A stretch of DNA of 64,000 nucleotides from positions 124,001 through 188,000 of the forward strand of contig NZ_JFZT01000048.1 of the NCBI RefSeq assembly GCF_000632495.1, written 5' to 3'. The position numbers and the translations under genes are program-made. Below, in pieces: positions 56,792 through 64,000 of the stretch. The stretch's first letter is position 1. Every line of letters starts with the position of its first letter. Under the pieces are notes generated by a model. That model searched no databases, had not been told where the DNA came from, and saw only the letters and a list, made by a program, of their open reading frames with translations. The DNA is from Candidatus Acidianus copahuensis (GTDB taxonomy: Archaea; Thermoproteota; Thermoprotei_A; Sulfolobales; Sulfolobaceae).

Positions 56792-57517
56792 ATGTTAATA
56801 GATATACATGCGCATGTAGATTCCAATGAATTTTTTCAGGATATCGGAAATGTAATAAGTAGGTGTAATATCATTATAGTTAATGCTGGCGTAGATTATG
56901 AAAGTGATCTTAGAACGCTAGAATTGTCGACTAAGTTTAGTAATGTCTTCCCTGCGATTGGTTTACATCCAGAATTCGTCGAAAAAGTCAATGAGTTAGA
57001 AAACGTTATTCCTCTAGTAGATAGGGCAGTTGCTATAAGTGAGGTTGGACTAGACTATTATTGGGTAAAGGATGAAGAGGCAAGAAGAAGGCAAATTAAT
57101 ATCCTTAATATATTTCTTGAAATAGGAGAGAAAAAGAATAAGCCATTGATAGTGCACATACGAGGGGGTATTAAGGATTTTCTAGATATGATAGGTTCTT
57201 TTAATGTAAAATTTGTTATGCATGCGTTTGAGGGTAGCATAAAGAACGCCTTAAAAATTGAAGACTTAGGAGGATATATTTCCATTCCACCAATTATAGT
57301 GAGAGATAAGTATAGGCAACAAATAGTAAAACAAATTAACATTAATAATCTATTAACAGAAACCGACTCTCCTTTTCTTCCTCCTCGGAAGGGAGAAAGA
57401 AATGAACCATGCAATGTAAAGTACTCTATTGAAAAGATAGCTGAAATTAAAGCAATACCTTTAGTAGAAGTGGAGAAATATATAGAAAATAATTTTAAAA
57501 AATTAATTAACTTATAA
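56792..57517 (+). CDS. tatD: TatD-family metal-dependent nuclease
   Basis: 241 residues. The HxH site is LIDIHAHVD at 2-10, the glutamate is in ISEVGLDYYW near 88, histidines follow in PLIVHIRGG and FVMHAFEG, and the aspartate is in TETDSPFLPPRK near 190. TatD enzymes are DNases of repair or turnover. A TTTTTAAC element about 30 bases before the ATG may be its TATA box. The family is normal in length here. Confidence 0.92.
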   Translation: MLIDIHAHVDSNEFFQDIGNVISRCNIIIVNAGVDYESDLRTLELSTKFSNVFPAIGLHPEFVEKVNELENVIPLVDRAVAISEVGLDYYWVKDEEARRRQINILNIFLEIGEKKNKPLIVHIRGGIKDFLDMIGSFNVKFVMHAFEGSIKNALKIEDLGGYISIPPIIVRDKYRQQIVKQININNLLTETDSPFLPPRKGERNEPCNVKYSIEKIAEIKAIPLVEVEKYIENNFKKLINL

Positions 57518-57521
57518 AAAA

Positions 57522-57716
57522 TTATTTCTTTTCTTCATCTTGAGGAGCAAAGTAAACGAATAGGAAGAATAATAGAAAGCCTAGGAATGCTGCACCCATG
57601 AATGATAATGTGTAAGGTGTTGCCGCAGCGTGAAGTGTTACATCGCCTATTTCCCAAACTAGAAGAGCGATAGCTAATATGTATCCTATTCCAAGAACTT
57701 TGAAGAAGCTAACCAT
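57522..57716 (-). CDS. doxE: Quinol oxidase small subunit DoxE
   Basis: 64 residues with two hydrophobic segments (about 6-24 and 36-55), ending in a charged tail. The length, the two helices and the position directly after doxC match DoxE of the Acidianus aa3-type quinol oxidase. A GGAGG ribosome-binding site at about 57725-57729 lies in the last codons of doxC, one base separates the doxC stop from the ATG. The role of DoxE in the complex is structural as far as known. Confidence 0.85.
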   Translation of the reverse strand: MVSFFKVLGIGYILAIALLVWEIGDVTLHAAATPYTLSFMGAAFLGFLLFFLFVYFAPQDEEKK

Positions 57717-57717
57717 T

Positions 57718-58761
57718 TTAGTTCCCCTCCACTAATATTACTCCCCAGGCCCCCATTATGTATCCTTTATCAAACCCTATTAGAGATCCGTATGTCCCAC
57801 TAAGATTGCTTGGATTATAGTTGTAGTATACTGGTGTTATTATGCCATAAACATAGGCTGGAGCTGTAGAATTGAACGAGAAAGTCTGATATGTATTGTA
57901 GTGTATTGGTTGTTCCGATACAAGAGTAATAGTTCCATTCCACCATATAGCATATACACCAATTTTTATATCAGTTACCGGATATGGAGTTCCTGAGGCT
58001 GAATAGTTATATAAGTAATTACGTTCATCATTTGGCAAAGGCATGTACATAGATAGTGTTACAGTAGATCCGTGGTTTACAACTATTGTTGGTCCAGGAA
58101 TTGTCTTATTAAATACGCCGTACTGATCACCTACCAATATTACAGTAGGATTAGACACTGATGTATACTGAACTATTGGAGGATTATATGGGTCTCCCTT
58201 TAAGGCAGATGTATAAGCTATCTGAGTTTGAGAAATATATTTGCTTATGTTACCTGAAGTAAAGTACCCAGAATAAGGTAAGCTGATTAATAGCCCTGTC
58301 TGATAACTATACCAAGGTCCATTGTATTCACCACCTAAGAAGGCGTAGGCTCCTGTTATATTGGGTACAGGTAAAACATCGTACTCAACTAACCCTGGAA
58401 CTATCTGATCAGTAACAACTTTATCAGCATAATCTGCAAAGTAAAAGTTTGAAGTTACGTCAGCTGATGTCATTGAGATATTTAAGAACTCTCCTGGATG
58501 AGCCACTATCAGATTGTAGTAAAAAGGCATTCCAAGTTCGTTTGATAAGATTGCTCCACTTTCATTAATCTTAAACAAGTACTGATACGAAGTTATATGA
58601 GTTTGTATGATCTTTTGGGAGGGAACACCGTTTAGCTCGCTAATCACGCTTGGAACTCCACCAACTACAAAGTCAAGAGGAAAAGTACTAACTATTACAA
58701 ATGCGAATAAAACTATTACAGTTAATGTCCAGGTTAATTCCCATCTTTCTTTTTTATCCAT
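57718..58761 (-). CDS. doxC: Quinol oxidase subunit DoxC (subunit II-like, no CuA site)
   Basis: 347 residues. An N-terminal membrane anchor (TVIVLFAFVIVSTFPLDFVV near 14-33) is followed by an outside domain rich in Y, N, S and T, suited to the acidic exterior, with many N-x-S/T sites for glycosylation. There is no cysteine at all, so the CuA centre of cytochrome c oxidases is absent, which is expected for a quinol oxidase. Length and context match DoxC of Acidianus. A GGTGAT site sits 4 bases before the ATG. Confidence 0.88.
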   Translation of the reverse strand: MDKKERWELTWTLTVIVLFAFVIVSTFPLDFVVGGVPSVISELNGVPSQKIIQTHITSYQYLFKINESGAILSNELGMPFYYNLIVAHPGEFLNISMTSADVTSNFYFADYADKVVTDQIVPGLVEYDVLPVPNITGAYAFLGGEYNGPWYSYQTGLLISLPYSGYFTSGNISKYISQTQIAYTSALKGDPYNPPIVQYTSVSNPTVILVGDQYGVFNKTIPGPTIVVNHGSTVTLSMYMPLPNDERNYLYNYSASGTPYPVTDIKIGVYAIWWNGTITLVSEQPIHYNTYQTFSFNSTAPAYVYGIITPVYYNYNPSNLSGTYGSLIGFDKGYIMGAWGVILVEGN

Positions 58762-58791
58762 TCATATCACCTTTAATTTTAACTACTATTT

Positions 58792-58801
58792 ATAAAAAAA
58801 A
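58792..58801 (-). terminator. T-run between doxB and doxC, possible partial terminator
   Basis: On the minus strand the doxB stop is followed at once by CTTTTTTTTATAAATAG. The run of eight T could stop part of the transcripts. The overlapping TTTATAAAT is also a good TATA box about 28 bases before the doxC ATG. Confidence 0.35.
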
Positions 58802-58803
58802 GA

Positions 58804-60567
58804 TTATAAACTCTTCGCACCCTTTAGGACGGGATACGAAATTAGTATTATTCCTATTGTTAATAGAATTATCCAAGCCCAAATAAATGAGTCATATGTA
58901 TTACCAGAGAATGCGAGTGGAAAAGTACTTGCAATAATTATTAGGGATCCTATTATACCTAGAACCCAGTCTGTACCTAGAGCTTTACTGTTCATAGTTT
59001 TTCCTATTTTCTTAAAGTTATTAAAACTTAGTTTTGAAGACGATAGATCTAATGACATAGCTACAGTATTTATGAGCGAACCTACTGACATTCCCTCTAA
59101 ATTTACTGGTCTTCCCTTAACTAACGTGGCAACTAAGTTGAGGAACCAAACCAGAGTTGCCAGTTGTGCTATTATCGCACCAACTGTAGCTAGATTCTCC
59201 GCGAAAATAAGGCTAGGAATTCTAGGGAAGATCTCTGCCCTTCTAATTAGGCCTTCCATTCCTTCTAGTTCCATACCCATTATTAGTAAGATAGAACCTG
59301 TTACATAACCAACAAAATGAGTCCATGCCATTTTTCCGGAAAACCATTGTCTCCCTGACATCATAGGTATCATGAAATATAGAACTGCCATAGCTGCTGG
59401 AACTATTGAAAGAAGTATCATTGCGTGGAAGTGGCCAGGAACCCACATACTATTATGAATAATGGAATCAAAAGCAATAGTTGCATTTGCTATTCCTGTA
59501 ACCCCTGCAGCTATAGCCCCTGCAAAGCTTGTTGCAGTAAAGGCTGTTATTACGTTGAAGTTAACATTAGCTCCCTTAACTGTAGCCCATAAGTTGAGGA
59601 AAGTCATCATTGATGGAACAACTACAGCGTATGTAAGAACTTCTTGAAGGATCTTTATTGGAACAGGTAGGTTTACCATATATAGATGATGTATAGGCAC
59701 GTTATTTGAAAATATCAAGTATAGTAAGGCAGATATCCTTCCCATTCTATCGCTAAAAAGCGGTTTGTTTGCGAGAGTTGGAATGAGTAAGTATAGTGCT
59801 CCTACTGCAGGTAACCAAGCCATATATACAATTGCATGTCCAAATATCCAGAATGCTATCTGGTTCGCTATAACGTCGAGTCCAACTACGTGGTAATACG
59901 CTAATATGTCCCATATATCTGCTGCAGTCACTCCAGAATATCCGATCATAAATAGTAAAGTGTTCATTAAGAAGAAGACTAAAGGTACAGGTAACTTTTC
60001 CTTAAGCTGTTTGCTAGCAATATAATAATGGTAAACAATCCAGACACCTGCTAAATATGTAAAAGCGTCAAGCATTATCCAACCGATAAAGAACAAGGGT
60101 GATGCAACATATTGTGAGAAATCAGGTAGTCCTATTGGAGATAAGTAGTACCAGCTTGTTGCTGTAAAGTAATTATCATTGAAGGTCGGATATGCTACTA
60201 TAGGTCCCTCCATAAACATCATAGAAATATTAATAAGAATAAATGAAAGACTAAGTAACCACTTAGCCCTAGGTTGGAGATTCAATAGCTTAATTGTAAA
60301 ATAAATAAATATTGCATAAATTAATTGTTGTGCAAATCCAAATAGGTCTCTTTCCGCATGTAATGTTATACCTGCATAATATTCCTGCGAAGTTAGAGGT
60401 AATATACCGTACGTCCCCCAAAAGGTTTCTTGTATTCTAACCATAAGAGAATCTACTACGCCTAAAAGGCCCCACACAACGCTCATAACAAGCATTGCCA
60501 TTACTATTCTAGTAGTCCAGTCTTTATCAAGTTGGAATAATGCCATAATAAGGTCTTTTAGACTCAT
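58804..60567 (-). CDS. doxB: Quinol oxidase subunit I DoxB (heme-copper oxidase)
   Basis: 587 residues with about 14 hydrophobic helices. Low-spin heme ligand in TLHAERDLFGF, CuB ligands in GHAIVYMAWLP (H and the tyrosine of the crosslink position) and NNVPIHHLYM (two histidines), heme a3 and low-spin heme ligands in WVPGHFHAMI. The first motif has HAIVY rather than the usual HPEVY, as in B-type oxidases. Length equals DoxB of Acidianus ambivalens. It reduces oxygen with electrons from caldariella quinol and pumps protons. It leads doxB-doxC-doxE. Confidence 0.93.
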   Translation of the reverse strand: MSLKDLIMALFQLDKDWTTRIVMAMLVMSVVWGLLGVVDSLMVRIQETFWGTYGILPLTSQEYYAGITLHAERDLFGFAQQLIYAIFIYFTIKLLNLQPRAKWLLSLSFILINISMMFMEGPIVAYPTFNDNYFTATSWYYLSPIGLPDFSQYVASPLFFIGWIMLDAFTYLAGVWIVYHYYIASKQLKEKLPVPLVFFLMNTLLFMIGYSGVTAADIWDILAYYHVVGLDVIANQIAFWIFGHAIVYMAWLPAVGALYLLIPTLANKPLFSDRMGRISALLYLIFSNNVPIHHLYMVNLPVPIKILQEVLTYAVVVPSMMTFLNLWATVKGANVNFNVITAFTATSFAGAIAAGVTGIANATIAFDSIIHNSMWVPGHFHAMILLSIVPAAMAVLYFMIPMMSGRQWFSGKMAWTHFVGYVTGSILLIMGMELEGMEGLIRRAEIFPRIPSLIFAENLATVGAIIAQLATLVWFLNLVATLVKGRPVNLEGMSVGSLINTVAMSLDLSSSKLSFNNFKKIGKTMNSKALGTDWVLGIIGSLIIIASTFPLAFSGNTYDSFIWAWIILLTIGIILISYPVLKGAKSL

Positions 60568-60878
60568 ATTATATCTAGTTCCTTTTTATCATCGATTCGA
60601 ATTTAAACTTTCAATTAAAAAAGGATTAATAACTTCCTTTAACTAGATTAATTTTTACACTTACCTTATCTAGTCTCTTATATAAAAAGAGTTTACATTA
60701 TTATAGACGCTATATAGAGCCTAATTAATATATTTTATTCTCTAGATAGTAATAATATGTGGTTTAAAGCTCTCATGTACTTCTCTTTTTAAAGGTTAAA
60801 AACTATTATATATCTATTTTGTTGACACTGAACAAAATCATACAATTCTAGATAGGTAATGTGTTTTCGTATATAAGG
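60568..60878. other. doxB upstream region and tRNA-Ser downstream region
   Basis: 311 bases without a gene. Near doxB, the minus-strand element GTTTAAATT at about 60599-60607 could be its TATA box (35 bases before the ATG). At 60816-60838 there is a perfect inverted repeat ATTTTGTT/AACAAAAT with a 7-base centre. The rest is AT-rich without further signal. Confidence 0.45.
60816..60838. repeat. Perfect 8-bp inverted repeat
   Basis: ATTTTGTT, a 7-base spacer, then AACAAAAT. It lies 41 bases from the 3' end of tRNA-Ser and about 250 bases from doxB. It could be a regulator site or part of the tRNA transcript end. Confidence 0.5.
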
Positions 60879-60973
60879 CGCCGGGAGCGGGACTTGAACC
60901 CGCGTGAGGTTTCCCTCAACGGCTAACTGCTCAATTAGCAGGCCGCCGCCCTACCGAGCTAGGCGATCCCGGC
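60879..60973 (-). tRNA. tRNA-Ser (anticodon GCT) with intron
   Basis: Minus strand. Acceptor GCCGGGA pairs with TCCCGGC; the discriminator is G and no complete CCA follows. The D arm is GCCT...GGGC. The anticodon stem GCGGC/GCCGT encloses CTGCTA-A (anticodon GCT) with an 11-base insertion after position 37, whose AGCAG pairs with CTGCT of the loop, as in canonical archaeal introns. The long variable arm TGAGG-GAAA-CCTCA confirms the class II serine form. T arm GCGGG TTCAAGT CCCGC. Confidence 0.94.
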
Positions 60974-61494
60974 ATAAATAAGATATATCATTTCTGCTTA
61001 TAAAGTTTGATAGAGGGTTAGAGTTGTGAAATTTCATAAATGTCTACGATCCCGTCAGTTCTCATTACACTCTAAACTGACCTTTAATAACGTTCTATCT
61101 TATAAATGGGATCACTTAAACCCTTATACATAAGTTTACTTCAAACTAAGTAAAGAGGAAAATTGTATATCATTAGCTTCAGTTTTCACAGTTTAGATTA
61201 TTTAAATCCATAATTAAAACAATGTATAGCTTTTTAGGTTTTGAAGGAAAAAGGTCTAATGGTCTTGATTTCTAAGGATTTATATATAAAAAATATTGAT
61301 TTAGTCAATAGGAATGGAAGGAATTCTTTCCTTACTGATGACAAATTTTATGATTAGAGTATTCATCATATTAAAGAAATTTCCATAATCCCAAAAGTAT
61401 TTTATCCAGCTTACTCTATACATTACTCTTGAGATGCTCAGGGACTAAGTTAAATGAGGAGGATTTCCCCTGATTCCCCCCAGTCCCTGGGCAT
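60974..61494. other. Intergenic region between tRNA-Ser and the flavoprotein gene
   Basis: 521 bases without an accepted gene. It contains the tRNA-Ser promoter at its left end, a TATA-like TTATATATA at 61280-61288 followed 26 bases later by a 24-codon hydrophobic frame, and a strong hairpin at 61433-61495. Otherwise AT-rich and unexplained. Confidence 0.5.
60997..61005 (-). promoter_or_regulatory. TATA box of tRNA-Ser
   Basis: CTTTATAAG on the minus strand, about 28 bases before the tRNA-Ser 5' end. Confidence 0.6.
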
Positions 61495-61495
61495 C
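61433..61495 (+). ncRNA. Candidate structured RNA or 3' hairpin with a 14-bp stem
   Basis: GATGCTCAGGGACT at 61433-61446 faces AGTCCCTGGGCATC at 61482-61495. As plus-strand RNA all 14 positions pair (one U-G); as minus-strand RNA there is one A-C mismatch. The 35-base loop is polarised, purine-rich then pyrimidine-rich (AGGAGG ... CCCCCC). The right arm touches the stop codon of the minus-strand flavoprotein gene. Confidence 0.45.
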
Positions 61496-62364
61496 TATAG
61501 GTAATAAAGGAATCCCATATTACCTTTTCTCCATATATAATATTTTTCTATAAATCTTTTCATATAACTTCTTATCTTTGATTTCTTTATGCTTACTTTT
61601 TTACCTCCCCATGGGACATCTGAACGTATATGGATTGCATTTCCATCACCCATATCAATTATATTTATGAATATTGGATAAAATTTATCATCTTTTCTTA
61701 GAATTTCTTTTCCTACATATTTACCTGTTCTCATAGCAAGCTCCCCTAGCTTTGGCCATCCATATATTATATCTCCTATAGCGTAAATATTACTCTTCAC
61801 TTTTAGATAACTATCAACTTTTTGGAATCCTAAAAAAGGAGGAGGCTCACATTTGGAGAAAATTAAGTCTGGTTTATCACAAAGGCTCAATTTTTTCTCA
61901 GTTTCATTTTTTACTATATCCTCCACTTCTTTCCCTAACCAGCTTAGAAAACCGCCAGCATATTTTACGTTTTTGCCCTTCGCCTTCGCATACAACGATA
62001 TTTGTAATGCTAGATAGTCATCTATAGATTCTTCAGCGGAAATACAAAAGTTATCTTTTTTCTTGACATCATCTAAAAATTGAAATAGATTCTGTCTTGT
62101 ACATCCAAGAGCTAAAATAATCGAATCCGCCTCTATTTTCCCTTTATCAGTGTAAACGCTTAATGCTTCTAGATCAATGTCCTTAATTTTTGCATTAACT
62201 ACAAATTCAAGACCAACTGAGTATCTGGTCGGTTCAACTAAATTTCTAATCATTGCGGTGTAAAAGATAAACTCTTTTTTTTCTGAGATAATTACCTTAT
62301 TTTTATTTCTTATATTATAGAATGCGTTGAGACCAGCATATCCTGAACCAAGTACAGCAATCAT
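61495..62364 (-). CDS. Short FAD-dependent pyridine nucleotide-disulfide oxidoreductase-like protein
   Basis: 289 residues, shorter than the usual 380-400 of NDH-2 or sulfide:quinone reductases. The N-terminal FAD loop AVLGSGYAGLNAFYNI is at 3-18, a second conserved block is SIILALGC near 97-104, and NIYAIGDI near 217-224 is the second FAD contact. The usual NAD(P) Rossmann motif in the middle is not evident, and no paired redox cysteines are seen. A quinone-reductase relative with reduced second domain is likely; the donor is unknown. It is divergent from the gene at 62414. Confidence 0.75.
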   Translation of the reverse strand: MIAVLGSGYAGLNAFYNIRNKNKVIISEKKEFIFYTAMIRNLVEPTRYSVGLEFVVNAKIKDIDLEALSVYTDKGKIEADSIILALGCTRQNLFQFLDDVKKKDNFCISAEESIDDYLALQISLYAKAKGKNVKYAGGFLSWLGKEVEDIVKNETEKKLSLCDKPDLIFSKCEPPPFLGFQKVDSYLKVKSNIYAIGDIIYGWPKLGELAMRTGKYVGKEILRKDDKFYPIFINIIDMGDGNAIHIRSDVPWGGKKVSIKKSKIRSYMKRFIEKYYIWRKGNMGFLYYL

Positions 62365-62413
62365 GTTTTTATATAAAAAACTTAATATTTTTTAGTTTAA
62401 TCTCCTTCATGGA

Positions 62414-63055
62414 TTGAAGTTAACTTTAGCTTATTCAAAAGAAGAGGATTTAGTACCAGTCTTACCAATTATTGAGAAGAAAGTCAATAGGGGAATTGAA
62501 TTAGAGACTGAAAAAGTTAAGGAAGATGAATTAAAATTTAAATTATCAAATTTTGATTTAATATACGCTCCTTTACCGGTATTTTTTCACCTAGGAAAAG
62601 CCACTATATTAAGTAATGGAGCAATAGTTGTGAACTCGTTAGGTATTTCTAATACCAATATTGAAAAGATATGTGTATCGGGTAGTAACTCGACTGAGTT
62701 TTATTTGGTCAGAGCTCTTCTAAATCCAAAAGCTATTCCAGTAACTACGTCGTCTCAAGACTGTAGTAAAGTTACAACAGAAAGCTATGAAATCCCGTTA
62801 TCAAATGTCTGGAAGAGTAAATGTAATGATTTACCTATCGTACTGAAGGTTATTTTACTTGGCACTGTACCAGAAGATGTAATACCTAAAGTAAAAGCGA
62901 TAATAAGAGAATCTGCATCTATTCAAGAAAATTTACATCTCGTAAGTCCTGGTTCTAAAGAATTAGGACTTAAAGGAAGAAAAGCGATAGAGTGTTTTTT
63001 CAAGATTTCTAAGGAGAACTTGTCTACTCCTGAAGTGACTTATAGAATTATGTGA
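62414..63055 (+). CDS. Unknown protein, possibly with a periplasmic-binding-like fold
   Basis: 213 residues from a TTG start at 62414. KLTLAYSKEEDLVPVLPII at the start, FDLIYAPLPVFFHLGKATILSNGAIVVNSLG in the middle and a charged C-terminal helix suggest an alternating alpha/beta fold like solute-binding or MqnA-type proteins, but no signal peptide is present. I cannot name the family. It is 5 bases upstream of the NSUN-type gene and probably co-transcribed with it. Confidence 0.6.
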   Translation: MKLTLAYSKEEDLVPVLPIIEKKVNRGIELETEKVKEDELKFKLSNFDLIYAPLPVFFHLGKATILSNGAIVVNSLGISNTNIEKICVSGSNSTEFYLVRALLNPKAIPVTTSSQDCSKVTTESYEIPLSNVWKSKCNDLPIVLKVILLGTVPEDVIPKVKAIIRESASIQENLHLVSPGSKELGLKGRKAIECFFKISKENLSTPEVTYRIM

Positions 63056-63060
63056 TTTAT

Positions 63061-64000
63061 ATGACGTCTATAGAGGACTTTCTCTCAACTTTCTTGTATT
63101 ACGTTGAGCAAGGAGATCCCATTCCTATTGCTTTTTCAAAAACTAAAAATATAAAAAAATTAAAAAAGTAAATTATGATAATATATATGAAAAAAGTAGA
63201 GAACTTGTTCTAAGTTATTTTTCGTTAAATGGAAGAAGAAGATCGGAAAAAATAAAAGAATTTTTGTCAAATGGTGTTAGACCATTACTTCCTAATTGGG
63301 CTAGGGAAGAATTAGTAAATTATTTAGACGTATCATCTCTTGAAAAATCATTTGTAAATAACACTAAATGGATTAGAATAAATACGCTTAAGGCCGATGT
63401 AGATAAGGTAATTTTAGGTTTAGAAAAGCTCGGAATAATGATAGAACAAGATAATGATATCTATTACATGGCAAAGGTATTAAGTGGAAATATCAAGGCT
63501 ACAGAATACTATAGGAATTTTAGCATTATTTTCCAAGACAAGGCTAGTTCTGCCGTTGTTGAGGCCTTAAAGCCTGAAAATGGAGATCTAATTTTTGATG
63601 TATCTTCAAGCCCTGGAATAAAGGCGTCACAAATATCCGCAATAACCGAAAATAAGGTAACATTAGTGTTAGCGGATATGGATAGAAGGAGACTTCATAA
63701 AGAGATTGAACTTCTAAGAAAATTAGGTGTAAATATGGAAAGGATCAATATAATAAATCAGGACTCATCGAGTAACTCTGTAATTTCAGCAGATAAAGTA
63801 CTATTTGATGCACCTTGCTCTTCATCTGGAATAATAGCTAACGAACCTAGTATTTTATTGAAGTTAGAAAAGTCTAGGATATTGTCTTTTTCTCAGCTTC
63901 AACAGTCTATTTTGGATAATATATATAAAGTTAAAGCTGATTACATTATATATTCTGTATGTTCAATATTCCCTGAAGAAGGCGAAATTATTTTTGAGAA
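63061..64000 (+). CDS. NSUN/RsmB-type RNA m5C methyltransferase, split by a -1 frame change, 3' end outside the window
   Basis: The first 36 codons run from ATG 63061 to TAA 63169-63171. The rest is open in the -1 frame from 63147 to the window end but has no start codon before the conserved region. The two frames meet at AAAAAAA (63153-63159) and A AAA AAG (63162-63168). Joined there, the protein continues smoothly (YYVEQGDPIPIAFSK, then YDNIYEKSRELVLSYF), like the N-terminal helical domain of RsmB-type enzymes. The methyltransferase core follows, with DVSSSPGIKASQIS (SAM motif I, less canonical), FDAPCSSSG and YSVCSIFPEEGE with the catalytic cysteines. The family methylates cytosine C5 in rRNA or tRNA. 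Alternatives are a sequencing error or a decaying gene. Confidence 0.8.

Noticed and set aside
56584..57517. AbrB plus the next gene as a toxin-antitoxin pair
   Set aside because: The next gene is a TatD nuclease with a full housekeeping-type metal site, not a PIN or RelE toxin.
60571..60680. C/D-box or riboswitch-like structure upstream of doxB
   Set aside because: No stable stem and no C or D boxes; AT-rich promoter DNA explains it.
63061..63171. The 36-codon frame as an independent small protein gene
   Set aside because: The following methyltransferase frame has no start codon and the two parts join into one domain, so a split gene is a better reading.

Overview
The window reads as a chromosomal segment of a thermoacidophilic crenarchaeon of the order Sulfolobales. 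The evidence is AT-rich DNA with short or overlapping intergenic gaps, archaeal ribosomal and RNA polymerase subunits (Rpo3 with an Fe-S domain, Rpo10, L18e, L7Ae), a PolB3-type DNA polymerase, archaeal DnaG, tRNA genes with introns, a 5S rRNA gene away from any 16S/23S genes, and a terminal oxidase cluster matching DoxB, DoxC and DoxE. The Dox cluster points to an Acidianus- or Sulfurisphaera-like organism, but the species cannot be fixed from sequence reading alone. Most of the window is housekeeping DNA. No CRISPR array, virus or intact insertion sequence was seen.

Layout. 1-7.2 kb: end of a GNAT acetyltransferase, polB3, then dnaG, tyrS, a small unknown protein and a YjbQ protein on the minus strand, and an AIR-synthase-like gene. 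7.2-16.2 kb: a long plus-strand translation/transcription/isoprenoid operon (rps13, rps4, rps11, rpo3, rpl18e, rpl13, rps9, rpo10, rps2, Memo, an unknown protein, fni, gds, aglH). It joins ribosome and RNA polymerase assembly to lipid-carrier synthesis and the first step of N-glycosylation. 16.2-17.7 kb: non-coding, with tRNA-Pro, tRNA-Asn and a long imperfect hairpin. 17.7-24.2 kb, minus: rpl7Ae, gltX, a phosphoglycolate-phosphatase-like HAD gene, an HD hydrolase, 5S rRNA, a zinc ribbon, a DUF1512-type membrane protein and map. 24.2-28.7 kb, plus: a metal-dependent hydrolase, pheS, pheT and an alpha/beta hydrolase.

28.7-43.2 kb: mixed metabolic, repair and regulatory genes. They include a MoaB/CinA-type protein, an aminotransferase, an MDR dehydrogenase relative, HTH and CBS regulators, a small JAMM-like protein, an Lhr-type helicase, a processive glycosyltransferase, a SerK/ParB-like protein, endonuclease III, TmcA and a 2-hydroxyacid dehydrogenase. 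A relic of an IS200/IS605-type end lies at about 39.98 kb. 43.2-51.4 kb: a stress protein, biotin ligase, Sua5, an orphan NuoB, glycerate kinase, a DtxR regulator, small membrane proteins, a methyltransferase and a CBS protein. 51.4-57.5 kb: molybdopterin cofactor genes (mobB, moeA, mobA), an aKMT-like methyltransferase, dph6, an amidohydrolase, a TrmB/Lrs14-like regulator, a short AbrB protein and TatD. 57.5-60.6 kb: doxB-doxC-doxE quinol oxidase. 60.9 kb: tRNA-Ser. 61.5-64 kb: a flavoprotein, an unknown protein and an NSUN/RsmB-type RNA m5C methyltransferase.

The most striking observation is at the right end. The NSUN-type gene is split between two reading frames exactly at two tandem A-rich slippery heptamers, the second being A AAA AAG followed directly by TAA. 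This is a strong candidate for programmed -1 frameshifting in a cellular RNA-modification gene. Other points of interest are a tRNA-Pro with an intron upstream of its anticodon, a plus-strand hairpin at 61433-61495 kept intact by a G-U wobble, and C/D-box sRNA candidates near 45.9 kb.
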